Shown in pieces: positions 44,442 to 52,973 of a DNA stretch of 64,000 nt (the stretch's first letter is position 1; each line of letters starts with the position of its first letter). Below the pieces are notes generated by a model. The model was not told the DNA's origin. It was given only the letters and a program-made list of their open reading frames with translations, and did not search any database. Source of the stretch: Prevotella jejuni (GTDB taxonomy: Bacteria; Bacteroidota; Bacteroidia; Bacteroidales; Bacteroidaceae); NCBI RefSeq assembly GCF_900187995.1, contig NZ_FZNZ01000007.1, positions 54,751 to 118,750 on the forward strand, read 5' to 3'. A program made the position numbers and the translations under genes.

Positions 44442-46352
44442 ATGAAAGTTATTAAGCAAGTTGTCAATCTATTAAACAAGGCGTATCAACCAATAAAGGG
44501 CAATGCCTCTTTTTTCTTCTTTATGTATCTTATCGGCATTGTGGTGTCGTATGAGGAATTGCCTACCAATAATCCTGATGCTACTGTCTATAGTAATCTA
44601 TGGTTAGAGTTGTTTTTTGACTTGTATATAATCTGTCTTCTCCTTTCACTTATTCCTTTGAAAGTACGTCGATGGATACGTGCTTTATTGTATGTTATTG
44701 CATACGCAACAAGTATCACAGACCTTTTTTGTTGGGTGAAGTTCCAGTCTACATTAAACCCCTCCATGCTCCTTCTTGTAGGTGAGACTGATGGCCGTGA
44801 GGCGGGTGAGTTTTTTAGTAGTTACATGACCACCGATATCCTCTTCTCGAGTGTCGGACTATTACTACTGATTATGCTTCTGCAGATTCTTGTAGTAGTA
44901 GGACAGAAAATCAAACTCCCTATTGCTATTAGCGATAAAATGGATGTTATGTATCGAGTATTTGCTCGGCTGCAACCTGTCTTAGGGACTCTTTGCATTG
45001 TATTGTTCTGTTGGTCGGCATACTCGTCAGCGCATAATAAGAAAGAGATGGTGGAGATGTTCTCCTTAGATACTATTGGTTCTGTAGAGCACGAACTGAC
45101 AACCAGCGATTGTGCACAGTTCTATCTGCCTGTCTATCGACTTGTGTTCAGTATCTTCTCAAATGAGTTAGCATCGCAACAAATCGACCGTCTCATCGAA
45201 GCAAAGGACAAGATGAAAGTGGATAGCTGTTCGTTTAAATCGCCAAATATCGTCCTTATCATCGGCGAAAGCTATGGTAAGCATCATTCACAACAATATG
45301 GTTATTTCATGCCGACGACCCCTCGCCAGATTAAACGAGAGAAGTCGGGATTACTTGTACCGTTCAGTGATGTCGTAGCACCATGGAACTTAACCAGCTT
45401 TGTGTTCAAGAACGTCTTTTCTCTACACGTTGTTGGAGAGAAAGGGGAGTGGTGTGATTATCCGCTCTTCCCTTCACTGTTCCGTAAGGCAGGCTATCAT
45501 GTTACTTTCATAACTAATCAGTTCCTACCGAAAGCGAAGCAGGCTGTATATGATTTCAGCGGTGGTTTCTTCTTAAATCACCCAGAACTTTCATCGGCAA
45601 TGTTCGACTCTCGTAACTCCCAATTATATCGATTTGATCGAGGATTACTCGATGATTACGATAAGAATCAAAAGCAACACAATACAAACCATAACCTTAT
45701 TATCTTCCATCTACTCGGACAGCATGTCACTTATAAACAGCGTTATCCGAGCGACCGTCATCATTTCACGGCTGATGACTATGCGGAAAAGCGTTCTGAC
45801 CTCGATGGTAAACAGCGTAGTATCTTGGCAGATTATGATAATGCCATCCTATATAATGACTCCATCGTGGATGCTATCATTAGTCGTTTTGAGAATCAAG
45901 AGGCTATCATTATCTATATGCCTGACCACGGAGAAGAATGCTTTGAGGGTAATAGAGGCTTTATTTGTCGCAAACATTCAGCAGCTATTGATTATGACTT
46001 AGCACGCTATGAGTTTGAAATTCCTTTCTGGATTTTCTGTACACATAAGTATGCTGTGAAGCACCCTGATATTTTCCAAGAAATCATCGCTGCTAAGCAT
46101 CGTCGTTATATGACGGATGCTTTACCGCATCTGTTGCTTTACTTAGCTGGTATCCATACGAAAGACTATCATCCCGAATATAATATCCTCAGTCCACAAT
46201 ACAATGAGATGAGACCGAGAATATTAAAGAATACAACGGATTACGATAAGCTTCCTCGTCCTTCCGAGAAGCATCTCTTACCGAAGCAGAAGTCTATGTC
46301 AAAAGAGAAGATAGCTTGTAAGGTGGGTAGTGGACGTGGAGAAATGAATTAG
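44442..46352 (+). CDS. Phosphoethanolamine-transferase-like membrane enzyme (sulfatase fold)
   Basis: 636 residues from the ATG at 44442; the frame opens at 44409 but that ATG lies inside the promoter. Five N-terminal membrane segments (to ~180) and a large periplasmic alkaline-phosphatase-like domain. Motifs: LIIGESYGKHHSQQYGY (~275-291) at the metal site, WNLTSF (~320) with the likely Thr nucleophile, MPDHGEECFEG (~496) and the late KHSA. This is the EptA/CptA pattern, so it probably transfers phosphoethanolamine from phosphatidylethanolamine to lipid A or core sugars, a change that often lowers cationic peptide binding. LTA-synthase-like activity cannot be excluded. First gene of the operon. 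Confidence 0.85.
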   Translation: MKVIKQVVNLLNKAYQPIKGNASFFFFMYLIGIVVSYEELPTNNPDATVYSNLWLELFFDLYIICLLLSLIPLKVRRWIRALLYVIAYATSITDLFCWVKFQSTLNPSMLLLVGETDGREAGEFFSSYMTTDILFSSVGLLLLIMLLQILVVVGQKIKLPIAISDKMDVMYRVFARLQPVLGTLCIVLFCWSAYSSAHNKKEMVEMFSLDTIGSVEHELTTSDCAQFYLPVYRLVFSIFSNELASQQIDRLIEAKDKMKVDSCSFKSPNIVLIIGESYGKHHSQQYGYFMPTTPRQIKREKSGLLVPFSDVVAPWNLTSFVFKNVFSLHVVGEKGEWCDYPLFPSLFRKAGYHVTFITNQFLPKAKQAVYDFSGGFFLNHPELSSAMFDSRNSQLYRFDRGLLDDYDKNQKQHNTNHNLIIFHLLGQHVTYKQRYPSDRHHFTADDYAEKRSDLDGKQRSILADYDNAILYNDSIVDAIISRFENQEAIIIYMPDHGEECFEGNRGFICRKHSAAIDYDLARYEFEIPFWIFCTHKYAVKHPDIFQEIIAAKHRRYMTDALPHLLLYLAGIHTKDYHPEYNILSPQYNEMRPRILKNTTDYDKLPRPSEKHLLPKQKSMSKEKIACKVGSGRGEMN

Positions 46353-46404
46353 AGAAGTGTAAAGTAATTCGTAAAAGACCACAAAATCAATTATTAAAGT
46401 TAGG

Positions 46405-47574
46405 ATGTTTAAAAAGGAAAAGAATACATATACAGAACACTCCGGACCAGAACATAGGAAAGAACGCCGAGAAGTATTGCTTACACGGGTAGAGTGTGAT
46501 GCGTTGAGAGGGCTTGCCATTATCGGAATCTTCCTACATAATTACTGCCATTGGTTGCGACCAGTGGTAAAGGAGAACGAATACCAGTATTTCCAACGTA
46601 ATGTAGACAAACTCTATCAAGTGTTACAGGGGTCGTGGAACGAATTGTTCTTCTTCCATATCCTTTCGTTCTTTGGGCATTATGGAGTACCTGTATTCCT
46701 TTTCTTATCGGCTTACGGTCTGACGATGAAGTACGAAAAGCAACAGCTAACAGTGCCAACAAGTATGCTGCAAGCACAGTCAAGTCTTCCAGTCTTTGGT
46801 TTTATCAAATATCATTGGGTAAAACTTTTCCGTATGATGATAGTTGGCTTTGTGGCTTTTACGATGGTTGACGCTATTACAGACGCTCCCCACGATTATC
46901 ATGTGATGGATATTATCGGTCAAATGGGACTTTTTAATAATCTTCTTCCCAATCCCGACGATATTATTTGGCCTGGCCCTTACTGGTTCTTTGGGCTTAT
47001 GATACAGTTGTATATCGTGTATCGACTTTTCCTTTATCGCCGACATTGGGCATGGAATGTTATGTTGATAGTGCTTTGCTTTGCCATACAGTTATCTTGT
47101 GAACCAGAGAGTGAGGCTTTGAACCGATGGAGATATAACTTTATCGGTGGTATGCTGCCATTCGGTTTTGGTGTACTTTATGCGAGATACGCACACGCCT
47201 GGACGACTGCTACAAACTTTGTAGCCTTTGTCCTTTCGTTATTTGCCATACTATTGATGAGTTTCAACTATATAACATGGTATTTTGTTCCACTTGTAAT
47301 ATGTGTTGCCTCTATTACCTTTGTGAGATTACTCAGTTGGATAGAAGGTGTAGTTGGCAATAAGTACTTCTCTGTTATGAATGTTCTCTCGTGGGTTGGC
47401 AGCATCTCAGCAGCCCTTTTCGTCTGTCATCCTATCACAAGAAAGATCTTTATTCCAATCTCTCGAGGGGGAGAGTATTGGACGGGTCTTCTCCTTTACG
47501 TTATCTCTTCGCTTTGTTTAGCATGGTTGTTCAAAGAGTTAATGAAGAAGATACCGAGTCCAAAGTTAAAGTAA
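46405..47574 (+). CDS. Acyltransferase family 3 membrane protein (1)
   Basis: 389 residues with about ten membrane segments, the OafA/YrhL-like O-acyltransferase family that acetylates surface sugars. The catalytic pair is visible in CDALRGLAIIGIFLHNYCH (Arg ~35, His ~44 or 49). The first ~28 residues are charged and hydrophilic. Typical GPYWFFGLMIQLYIVYR stretch at ~190-206 and ALFVCHPITRKIF near 340. It starts 52 bases after the previous gene and precedes a second family member by 35 bases. Confidence 0.88.
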   Translation: MFKKEKNTYTEHSGPEHRKERREVLLTRVECDALRGLAIIGIFLHNYCHWLRPVVKENEYQYFQRNVDKLYQVLQGSWNELFFFHILSFFGHYGVPVFLFLSAYGLTMKYEKQQLTVPTSMLQAQSSLPVFGFIKYHWVKLFRMMIVGFVAFTMVDAITDAPHDYHVMDIIGQMGLFNNLLPNPDDIIWPGPYWFFGLMIQLYIVYRLFLYRRHWAWNVMLIVLCFAIQLSCEPESEALNRWRYNFIGGMLPFGFGVLYARYAHAWTTATNFVAFVLSLFAILLMSFNYITWYFVPLVICVASITFVRLLSWIEGVVGNKYFSVMNVLSWVGSISAALFVCHPITRKIFIPISRGGEYWTGLLLYVISSLCLAWLFKELMKKIPSPKLK

Positions 47575-47609
47575 AGGAGTCTTATAAATACACGATTTCA
47601 TCGCAATAA

Positions 47610-48635
47610 ATGAAGGTAAGAAACATTGAATTAGCTGATATAAGCCGTTATCGAGGAGAGTTGATGGGGTTGGCCATCATCTTCGTTGTTCTTTTTCATG
47701 TGGGGCTGCCACGTGAAGATGCCTTCTTTGGCTTGAAGAGAATGGGCAACATCGGTGTAGATTTCTTCCTCTTCTTGAGCGGTATGGGCTTGTGGTTCTC
47801 TTGGACAAAGCACCCTTCCCTGCGAAAGTTTTATCTTCGACGTTTCTTACGTGTCTATCCTACTTGGCTCTTTATGGCCTGTCTCTACTATATACCCGAT
47901 TTCCTTAACGTCAATCTCACAGGACATAGTGGGCACAGTATGAATATCATCGATCTCATCGGGGATATAACGATTAACTGGGACTTCTGGATGCACAATG
48001 AGCTAACGTTCTGGTATATCCCAGCTATCATGGTTTTCTATCTTGTGAGTCCTTTTTATATGATGCTTATTGCCAAGAATCCTATCTATCGTTGGACTCC
48101 TGTTATCATGATAATGTGGTGTGTCATAGTAGAATATATTACCCCTCTGCATGAAGCAGTAGGTCATTTAGAGATATTTTGGAGCCGTGCGCCCATCTTC
48201 TTTATAGGTATTAACATTGCAGAGGTGGTGAAACGGAAAGAAACAGTGGCTGGTTCGGCTATTTGGATGATAGTGATAACATTCGTTATCGCTCTTTCCT
48301 CTTGTCTGTTTCTTGAACAAGAGAAGCACGGACAGTTCCCCTTATTCCTTGAACGTATGTTTTATATCCCCCTTACGTTTACATCGATCATCCTCTTCAT
48401 TCAAGTCCTTCATCATACACCAAAGTTTATGAACAAAATTCTAAAAGTCTTTGGTGCATTGAGTCTGGAGCTTTATTTGATACATTCCCACTTTGTACTC
48501 GATTATCTTGAGCGGACTGATTGGTCTTATTGGCCTAAGTTTGTTGTGACGATTGTCCTCAGTCTGATATTTGCATGGCTCTTACAAACTATAATTAAAG
48601 GGATGATAACGCCCATAGAGAATAGAATAAAATGA
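47610..48635 (+). CDS. Acyltransferase family 3 membrane protein (2)
   Basis: 341 residues, same family as its upstream neighbour but distinct in sequence. RGELMGLAIIFVVLFHVGLP (Arg15, His30 region) carries the catalytic pair, then NIGVDFFLFLSGMGL and RKFYLRRFLRVYPTWLF (~68-84), all typical. It ends with four bases overlapping the next start (ATGA), so translation of the UbiA gene is coupled. Substrate unknown; its place with UbiA/HAD/GtrA suggests it acts on a polyprenyl-linked or surface sugar. Confidence 0.9.
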   Translation: MKVRNIELADISRYRGELMGLAIIFVVLFHVGLPREDAFFGLKRMGNIGVDFFLFLSGMGLWFSWTKHPSLRKFYLRRFLRVYPTWLFMACLYYIPDFLNVNLTGHSGHSMNIIDLIGDITINWDFWMHNELTFWYIPAIMVFYLVSPFYMMLIAKNPIYRWTPVIMIMWCVIVEYITPLHEAVGHLEIFWSRAPIFFIGINIAEVVKRKETVAGSAIWMIVITFVIALSSCLFLEQEKHGQFPLFLERMFYIPLTFTSIILFIQVLHHTPKFMNKILKVFGALSLELYLIHSHFVLDYLERTDWSYWPKFVVTIVLSLIFAWLLQTIIKGMITPIENRIK

Positions 48636-49522
48636 AGAACCTTATACTGTTAATACGTCCACATCAGTGGATTAAGAATCTTATCGTCTTTCTTCCAGTC
48701 TTCTTTGGAGGTGCTCTACTGCAATGGGAGGCGGTTTACGCAGGATTTATCACAGTCTTGTCTTTTAGTCTGACGGCCTCATCTATCTATTGTCTGAACG
48801 ACATTGTCGATGTTCATGACGACCGTCAACACCCTGTGAAGTGTCATCGTCCGATGGCCTCTGGTGCTGTAAGTATTGTTCAGGGATATATTCTGATGGG
48901 GTTGATGTTTGCTTTATCGATGATTTCGACCTTTTTGTTGCATGCACGTCAGGTTGAGACAGCCAGTGTGATAATCTTCTATTGGCTGTTAAATATAGGT
49001 TATTGTCTTCGTCTGAAGCGTTATGCAATCATTGACGTGTGTGTAGTCGCCTTTGGATTTGTACTTCGTATCCTGGCCGGAGGATATGCAACAGATATTC
49101 ATCTGAGTAAGTGGATTGTTCTGATGACCTTCTTGTTAATGCTCTTCCTGTCCTTTGCTAAACGACGTGACGATGTTGTGAGGATGAACGAAACAGGGCA
49201 TGCACCTCGCCAGAATACTATCCGATATAATCTTACTTTCATTAATCAAGCGATTACGATAACGGCAAGTGTTACCTTGGTGTGCTATATCATGTACACA
49301 GTAAGTCCCGAAACCATCGCTAATTTCCACACAGATAACCTTTATCTGACCAGTGTCTTTGTGCTCTTGGGCCTACTTCGTTATATCCAGATATCGGTCG
49401 TTGATAAGAAGAGTGGTGACCCAACGAAGGTGATGATACACGATCGTTTCATGCAGCTCATCGTCTTAGCCTTCGGACTTGCCTTCCTCTTTATTATCTA
49501 TGTATTTAAGAATAGCCAATAA
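48632..49522 (+). CDS. UbiA-family polyprenyl-phosphate phosphoribosyltransferase (DPPR synthase-like)
   Basis: 296 residues, about nine membrane segments. The first Asp-rich motif is LNDIVDVHDDRQHPVKCHRP (55-74), of the NDxxDxxxDxxHPxKxxRP type seen in decaprenylphosphoryl-5-phosphoribose synthase (UbiA of mycobacteria), rather than in ubiquinone UbiA. A second, FAKRRDDVVR, is at ~176-185. It would join PRPP to polyprenyl phosphate. Next comes a HAD phosphatase (3 bases later) that could remove the 5-phosphate, then a GtrA-like protein that may move the lipid-linked sugar. The start overlaps the previous gene by 4 bases. Confidence 0.85.
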   Translation: MKNLILLIRPHQWIKNLIVFLPVFFGGALLQWEAVYAGFITVLSFSLTASSIYCLNDIVDVHDDRQHPVKCHRPMASGAVSIVQGYILMGLMFALSMISTFLLHARQVETASVIIFYWLLNIGYCLRLKRYAIIDVCVVAFGFVLRILAGGYATDIHLSKWIVLMTFLLMLFLSFAKRRDDVVRMNETGHAPRQNTIRYNLTFINQAITITASVTLVCYIMYTVSPETIANFHTDNLYLTSVFVLLGLLRYIQISVVDKKSGDPTKVMIHDRFMQLIVLAFGLAFLFIIYVFKNSQ

Positions 49523-49525
49523 GAG

Positions 49526-50131
49526 ATGAAGAGGATATACGCTTTCGACTTCGATGGTACGCTAACAACCAAGGACACACTCATAGAGTTTATCCGCTTC
49601 TCAAAGGGGAGTGTGCGTCTGTTCTTGGGTTTCCTACTCTTTTCTCCTCTCCTTATATTAATGAAGCTTCATCTTTATCCTAATTGGAAAGCTAAGCAAA
49701 GAGTTTTCTCTTGGTTCTTTAGGGGGGTGAGCCTCGATAGTTTTAATCGGTTATGTGTTGACTTTGCCCAGCAGAACAAGCAGCTACTTCGGCCTGCTGG
49801 TATAAAGAAACTACAACAAGTAGTACGGGACAAGGATAGCATAGTACTCATAATCAGTGCGAGTGTTGATAACTGGGTATGTCCTTTCTTCGATGAAATC
49901 GATAAAAAGATACAAGTGTTAGGTACTCAAATCGAAGTGAAAGGAGGATATCTTACGGGGCGGTTTATCACTAAAAACTGCTACGGACAAGAGAAAGTAT
50001 GTCGATTGAAGGCGCTCTATCCGCAACGTGAGTCTTATGAGTTGATTGCCTTTGGGGATAGTAGAGGAGATAAGGAACTACTTGCACATGCAGACAAAGG
50101 ATATTATAAACCTTTTAGAGAGACGGAGTAA
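49526..50131 (+). CDS. HAD-IB family phosphatase
   Basis: 201 residues. Motif I FDFDGTLTTKDT (7-18), with the two catalytic Asp residues 8 and 10, motif II IISASVDNW (~110) and the late motif FGDSRGDKELL (~180-190) identify an HAD-IB (PSPase/CicA-like) hydrolase. A hydrophobic patch around 36-50 (GFLLFSPLLILMKL) may bring it to the membrane. Its place 3 bases after the DPPR synthase-like gene suggests polyprenyl-phospho-ribose-5-phosphate as substrate. Confidence 0.88.
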   Translation: MKRIYAFDFDGTLTTKDTLIEFIRFSKGSVRLFLGFLLFSPLLILMKLHLYPNWKAKQRVFSWFFRGVSLDSFNRLCVDFAQQNKQLLRPAGIKKLQQVVRDKDSIVLIISASVDNWVCPFFDEIDKKIQVLGTQIEVKGGYLTGRFITKNCYGQEKVCRLKALYPQRESYELIAFGDSRGDKELLAHADKGYYKPFRETE

Positions 50132-50133
50132 AG

Positions 50134-50523
50134 ATGCTAAGCAGACAGGTGAAAGATAAGAAAAAGCTCGGTGAAATCGTACGTTTCATCATTGTTGGGT
50201 CATTAGCTTCAGCCATTCAGTATGGTACTTATCTGTTGATGATATGCTGGTTACAGCCTCTCATTGCTAATACCATCGCTTATCTTGTAAGCTTCACATT
50301 CAACTATATTGCCTCAACGCGATACACCTTCCGTGTGAAGTCTACGACGAAACGAGGATTAGGTTTTGTTTTCTCACATGTTATTAACTATGTCTTACAA
50401 AGCACTTTCCTACAACTTTTCCTTTGGTTAGGGCTTAGTAAGCAGTTAGCCTTAATTCCTATGTTTGCTATCTGTGTACCAATAAATTTCCTATTGGTGC
50501 GTTTTTTTCTACGTAGGAAGTAA
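50134..50523 (+). CDS. gtrA: GtrA family membrane protein
   Basis: 129 residues, four hydrophobic segments. The family start EIVRFIIVGSLASAIQYGTYL (split: EIVRFIIVGS, LASAIQYGTYL) and the FNYIASTRYTFR motif (~58-69) are clear. GtrA-type proteins are thought to help move polyprenyl-linked sugars across the membrane. It starts 2 bases after the HAD gene and ends the operon; a repeat-rich gap follows. Confidence 0.9.
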   Translation: MLSRQVKDKKKLGEIVRFIIVGSLASAIQYGTYLLMICWLQPLIANTIAYLVSFTFNYIASTRYTFRVKSTTKRGLGFVFSHVINYVLQSTFLQLFLWLGLSKQLALIPMFAICVPINFLLVRFFLRRK

Positions 50524-50559
50524 GGATAAATTTCTTGATAGAACTGGTGAAGCGAGTGA

Positions 50560-51015
50560 AAGGAGGTAGCCTCCCTCCTTTCTACAGCTGGCACCTCCCT
50601 CAACACCTCCCCAGCAGGCAAGGACGTAGTATGTGTGGTTACCCCTACTGGGCAGGCCTCACCCCCAACCCCTCTCCGAATGGAGAGGGGAGTAGTATGT
50701 GAGGTTACCCCTATTGGCCTGCCGAGAAATGGAGAAGAGACGCTAAACGCATGGATGACATACAGGGGTATCTCGGTAATCACTCCCCTCTCCATTCGGA
50801 GAGGGGCTGGGGGTGAGGCTACAAACGGCCTTCGGCATACAGAGTTCACAGAGCGTTACTGCTAATGATGGTTGTAATGTTCTGTATTATCGGTTGACTT
50901 AATGTCTTTGTGGGCATTTGTGTGTTCTGTTCTTCTGTGTTCTTCTGTGAGAGAAAGAAATAACCTCCGTGAGAGAAAGAAAGGTCCTATGTGAGAGAGA
51001 GAAATGTCCTCCGTG
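50560..51015. repeat. Repeat families C and B, second copies
   Basis: The 1.1-kb gap 50524-51620 has no convincing gene. Bases 50590-50815 hold inverted CCCCTCTCC / GGAGAGGGG blocks and the family C texts GTATGTGAGGTTACCCCTAT and AGGGGTATCTCGGTAATCAC, in the opposite orientation to 32655-32772. Bases 50840-51010 hold family B (GGTTGACTTAATGTCT, GTTCTTCTGTG..GTGAGAGA) with extra tandem GTGAGAGAAAGAAA units. Confidence 0.65.
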
Positions 51016-51099
51016 AGAGATAGCATACTAACCATGTAAACAGAAAATGTCAAGATATTTTGTAGATTGTTCCCTTCTCTTTTTGAGAAAAGGCCGAGT

Positions 51100-51295
51100 A
51101 TGCAACAAGAAGAGGCTCTTCAACGTTCAAGAATATGCCCTTCTCATGCGTTGAAGACGCCCTTCTTGAAGCAAGAAGGGCGTCTTCTTTGATGCTGTTT
51201 GTAACGTACTGATTTGTTGAAGGTTATATCTTTTATTTAAGAAGATGTGATACGCTTTCTTTAGGGATGTTTATCTTGATTGTATGTAATGATTT
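51100..51295. repeat. Repeat family A, copy 3
   Basis: Blocks AAGAATATGCCCTTCTCAT, GACGCCCTTCTTGAAGC and AAGAAGGGCGTCTTCTTTGA, then TGCTGTTTGTAACGTACTG and GGGATGTTTATC. It aligns over ~190 bases with 2200-2400. The 51296-51589 stretch shows nothing else. Confidence 0.75.
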
Positions 51296-51589
51296 TTCAT
51301 AGCACTGATTGTTATTTTAAAGTGTGGAGAAATTGCTGGAATAGGCGCATGGGAATATTGGAATCAGCTGTAAAGGACGATTAATTAACGCAGATAATTA
51401 TAGTTTTTTTGAATCAAGTAAACACATGTCGATAAGGAGTAATGAGTACTAAGACCATGAATGTGAGAAGTGGAAAACCTCTTAGAAAAGACTGCTCACT
51501 TGTATAGTCAAATATGCCAATGATTGCTGTAAGTGATAAAAGTTTTGCCTGACATTACCAAATTCTTTTGTTAAATGTGCTTTAATTCG

Positions 51590-51597
51590 TACCTTTG
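51590..51597 (+). promoter_or_regulatory. Promoter of the paralogue pair (-7 TACCTTTG)
   Basis: TACCTTTG with TTTG 19 bases upstream (51567-51570), 23 bases before the ATG at 51621. Confidence 0.7.
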
Positions 51598-51620
51598 TAC
51601 CAAATAATCAAAGCTACTCA

Positions 51621-52970
51621 ATGCACATATTTAATATTTTCAAGGTGAAGAAAGAAGAACGCTGGCTGGCTTTCGTCATGTTAGCAGTCTTTGTTACGTT
51701 CAATGCGATGGTGATAGCAAGCCACTATCACGTCTACACCATGGATGCACATGGTGGTTTTTGGAGTATCTTTACCAAGAACTTTCGTATGTCAGGCTAT
51801 GATTGTTGGTCGTGGATAACGGTTTCGGGAGGACGTATCCATTTCGTTACATCACGTCATCCGTTATATCTTACCTTTCTTTATCCGCTCTATCTGCTCA
51901 ATGACTGGCTCATACAGAATGTAGGATATAACTTTGCAGTGTATTTCATGGCCGTCATTATCGTCTTTTCGGCCTTCTATGCAGTACTCTTTATGTACCG
52001 AGTTTTCCGAGAGGTAATGGAGTTGAGGCGCAAAGATGCAAGACTACTTACCTTGTTGTTATTCTCTTTTGGACACGTACTCATTCCAACTATGGTGCCA
52101 GACCACTTCGTTGTTTCTCTGATGCTGCTCTCTCTGACGCTTTACATCACGGGGAAGAAGATGAAGAAAGGACAATTACTAACCGCTTGGCAATCGTTGG
52201 TTCTGACTTTCTTCACGGCAGGAATGGCAACATCAAACGGGGCGAAGACTCTGTTAGCAGGCTTATTCACCAATGGAAAGAAGGTCTTTACCGTTAAGTT
52301 TATCTCTATTGGAGTAGTCCTTCCATTGCTCTTATTGCTCGGTATTCAACAGTCTCAATATTATCTTTTGGAGGTTCCACAGCAAGCAGTTGTTAGTCAT
52401 ATCGAAAGTGAAACACTGAAGAAGAACCCACAGAAGGTGCTCGAACATAAGAAGCAAAGGGATGAATGGCAGCGAACACACCTCGGTCAGCCTGTGGGAG
52501 ATGGGGTAATAACAAAGTTGATGGATGTCTCTACGCCACGTATTCCAACCATTGTAGAGAACTTCTTCGGTGAGTCTATTCAGCTTCACCAGCGTTCGTT
52601 ATTAATGGATGTGTCGTGGGAACGTCCTATCTTCGTGGAGTACAACTGGAGTGTGAACTATATCATTGAGGCTTTTATAGTACTCTTATTTATAGTAGGT
52701 ATTGTGTTCAGCTATAAGCAGCGGTTCTTTAAAATGCTTTTAGCTTGGTTTGCTTGTGACCTCACCTTGCATCTCATCCTTGGATTTGCCGTCACTGAGG
52801 TGTATATAATGACCTCAGGATGGGCATTCATCATCCCTATCTCTTACGGTTACTTACTGAGACAATTATCGATGAAATGGCGAAAAGTGATGCGTGTGAC
52901 GCTAATCATGCTAACCATCTACCTTTGGATTTACAATGCAGGACAGACATTCTATTACTTAATGTCGTAA
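51621..52970 (+). CDS. Polytopic membrane protein, DUF6080-like (paralogue 1)
   Basis: 449 residues with about ten hydrophobic segments and one polar loop at ~255-325 that holds FFGESIQLHQRSLLMDV. I believe it belongs to DUF6080, a Bacteroidales family of membrane proteins, but have no search to confirm it. It resembles GT-C glycosyltransferases in layout (Asp/His pairs in the first loop: SRHPLYLTFLYPLYLLN at ~79-95). A second, related gene follows after 3 bases. Both belong to the surface glycan region. Confidence 0.8.
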   Translation: MHIFNIFKVKKEERWLAFVMLAVFVTFNAMVIASHYHVYTMDAHGGFWSIFTKNFRMSGYDCWSWITVSGGRIHFVTSRHPLYLTFLYPLYLLNDWLIQNVGYNFAVYFMAVIIVFSAFYAVLFMYRVFREVMELRRKDARLLTLLLFSFGHVLIPTMVPDHFVVSLMLLSLTLYITGKKMKKGQLLTAWQSLVLTFFTAGMATSNGAKTLLAGLFTNGKKVFTVKFISIGVVLPLLLLLGIQQSQYYLLEVPQQAVVSHIESETLKKNPQKVLEHKKQRDEWQRTHLGQPVGDGVITKLMDVSTPRIPTIVENFFGESIQLHQRSLLMDVSWERPIFVEYNWSVNYIIEAFIVLLFIVGIVFSYKQRFFKMLLAWFACDLTLHLILGFAVTEVYIMTSGWAFIIPISYGYLLRQLSMKWRKVMRVTLIMLTIYLWIYNAGQTFYYLMS

Positions 52971-52973
52971 GCT

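Noticed and set aside
50388..50849. 153-codon minus-strand frame across the gtrA end
   Set aside because: It overlaps gtrA in antisense and reads through repeat families B/C; a shadow frame.
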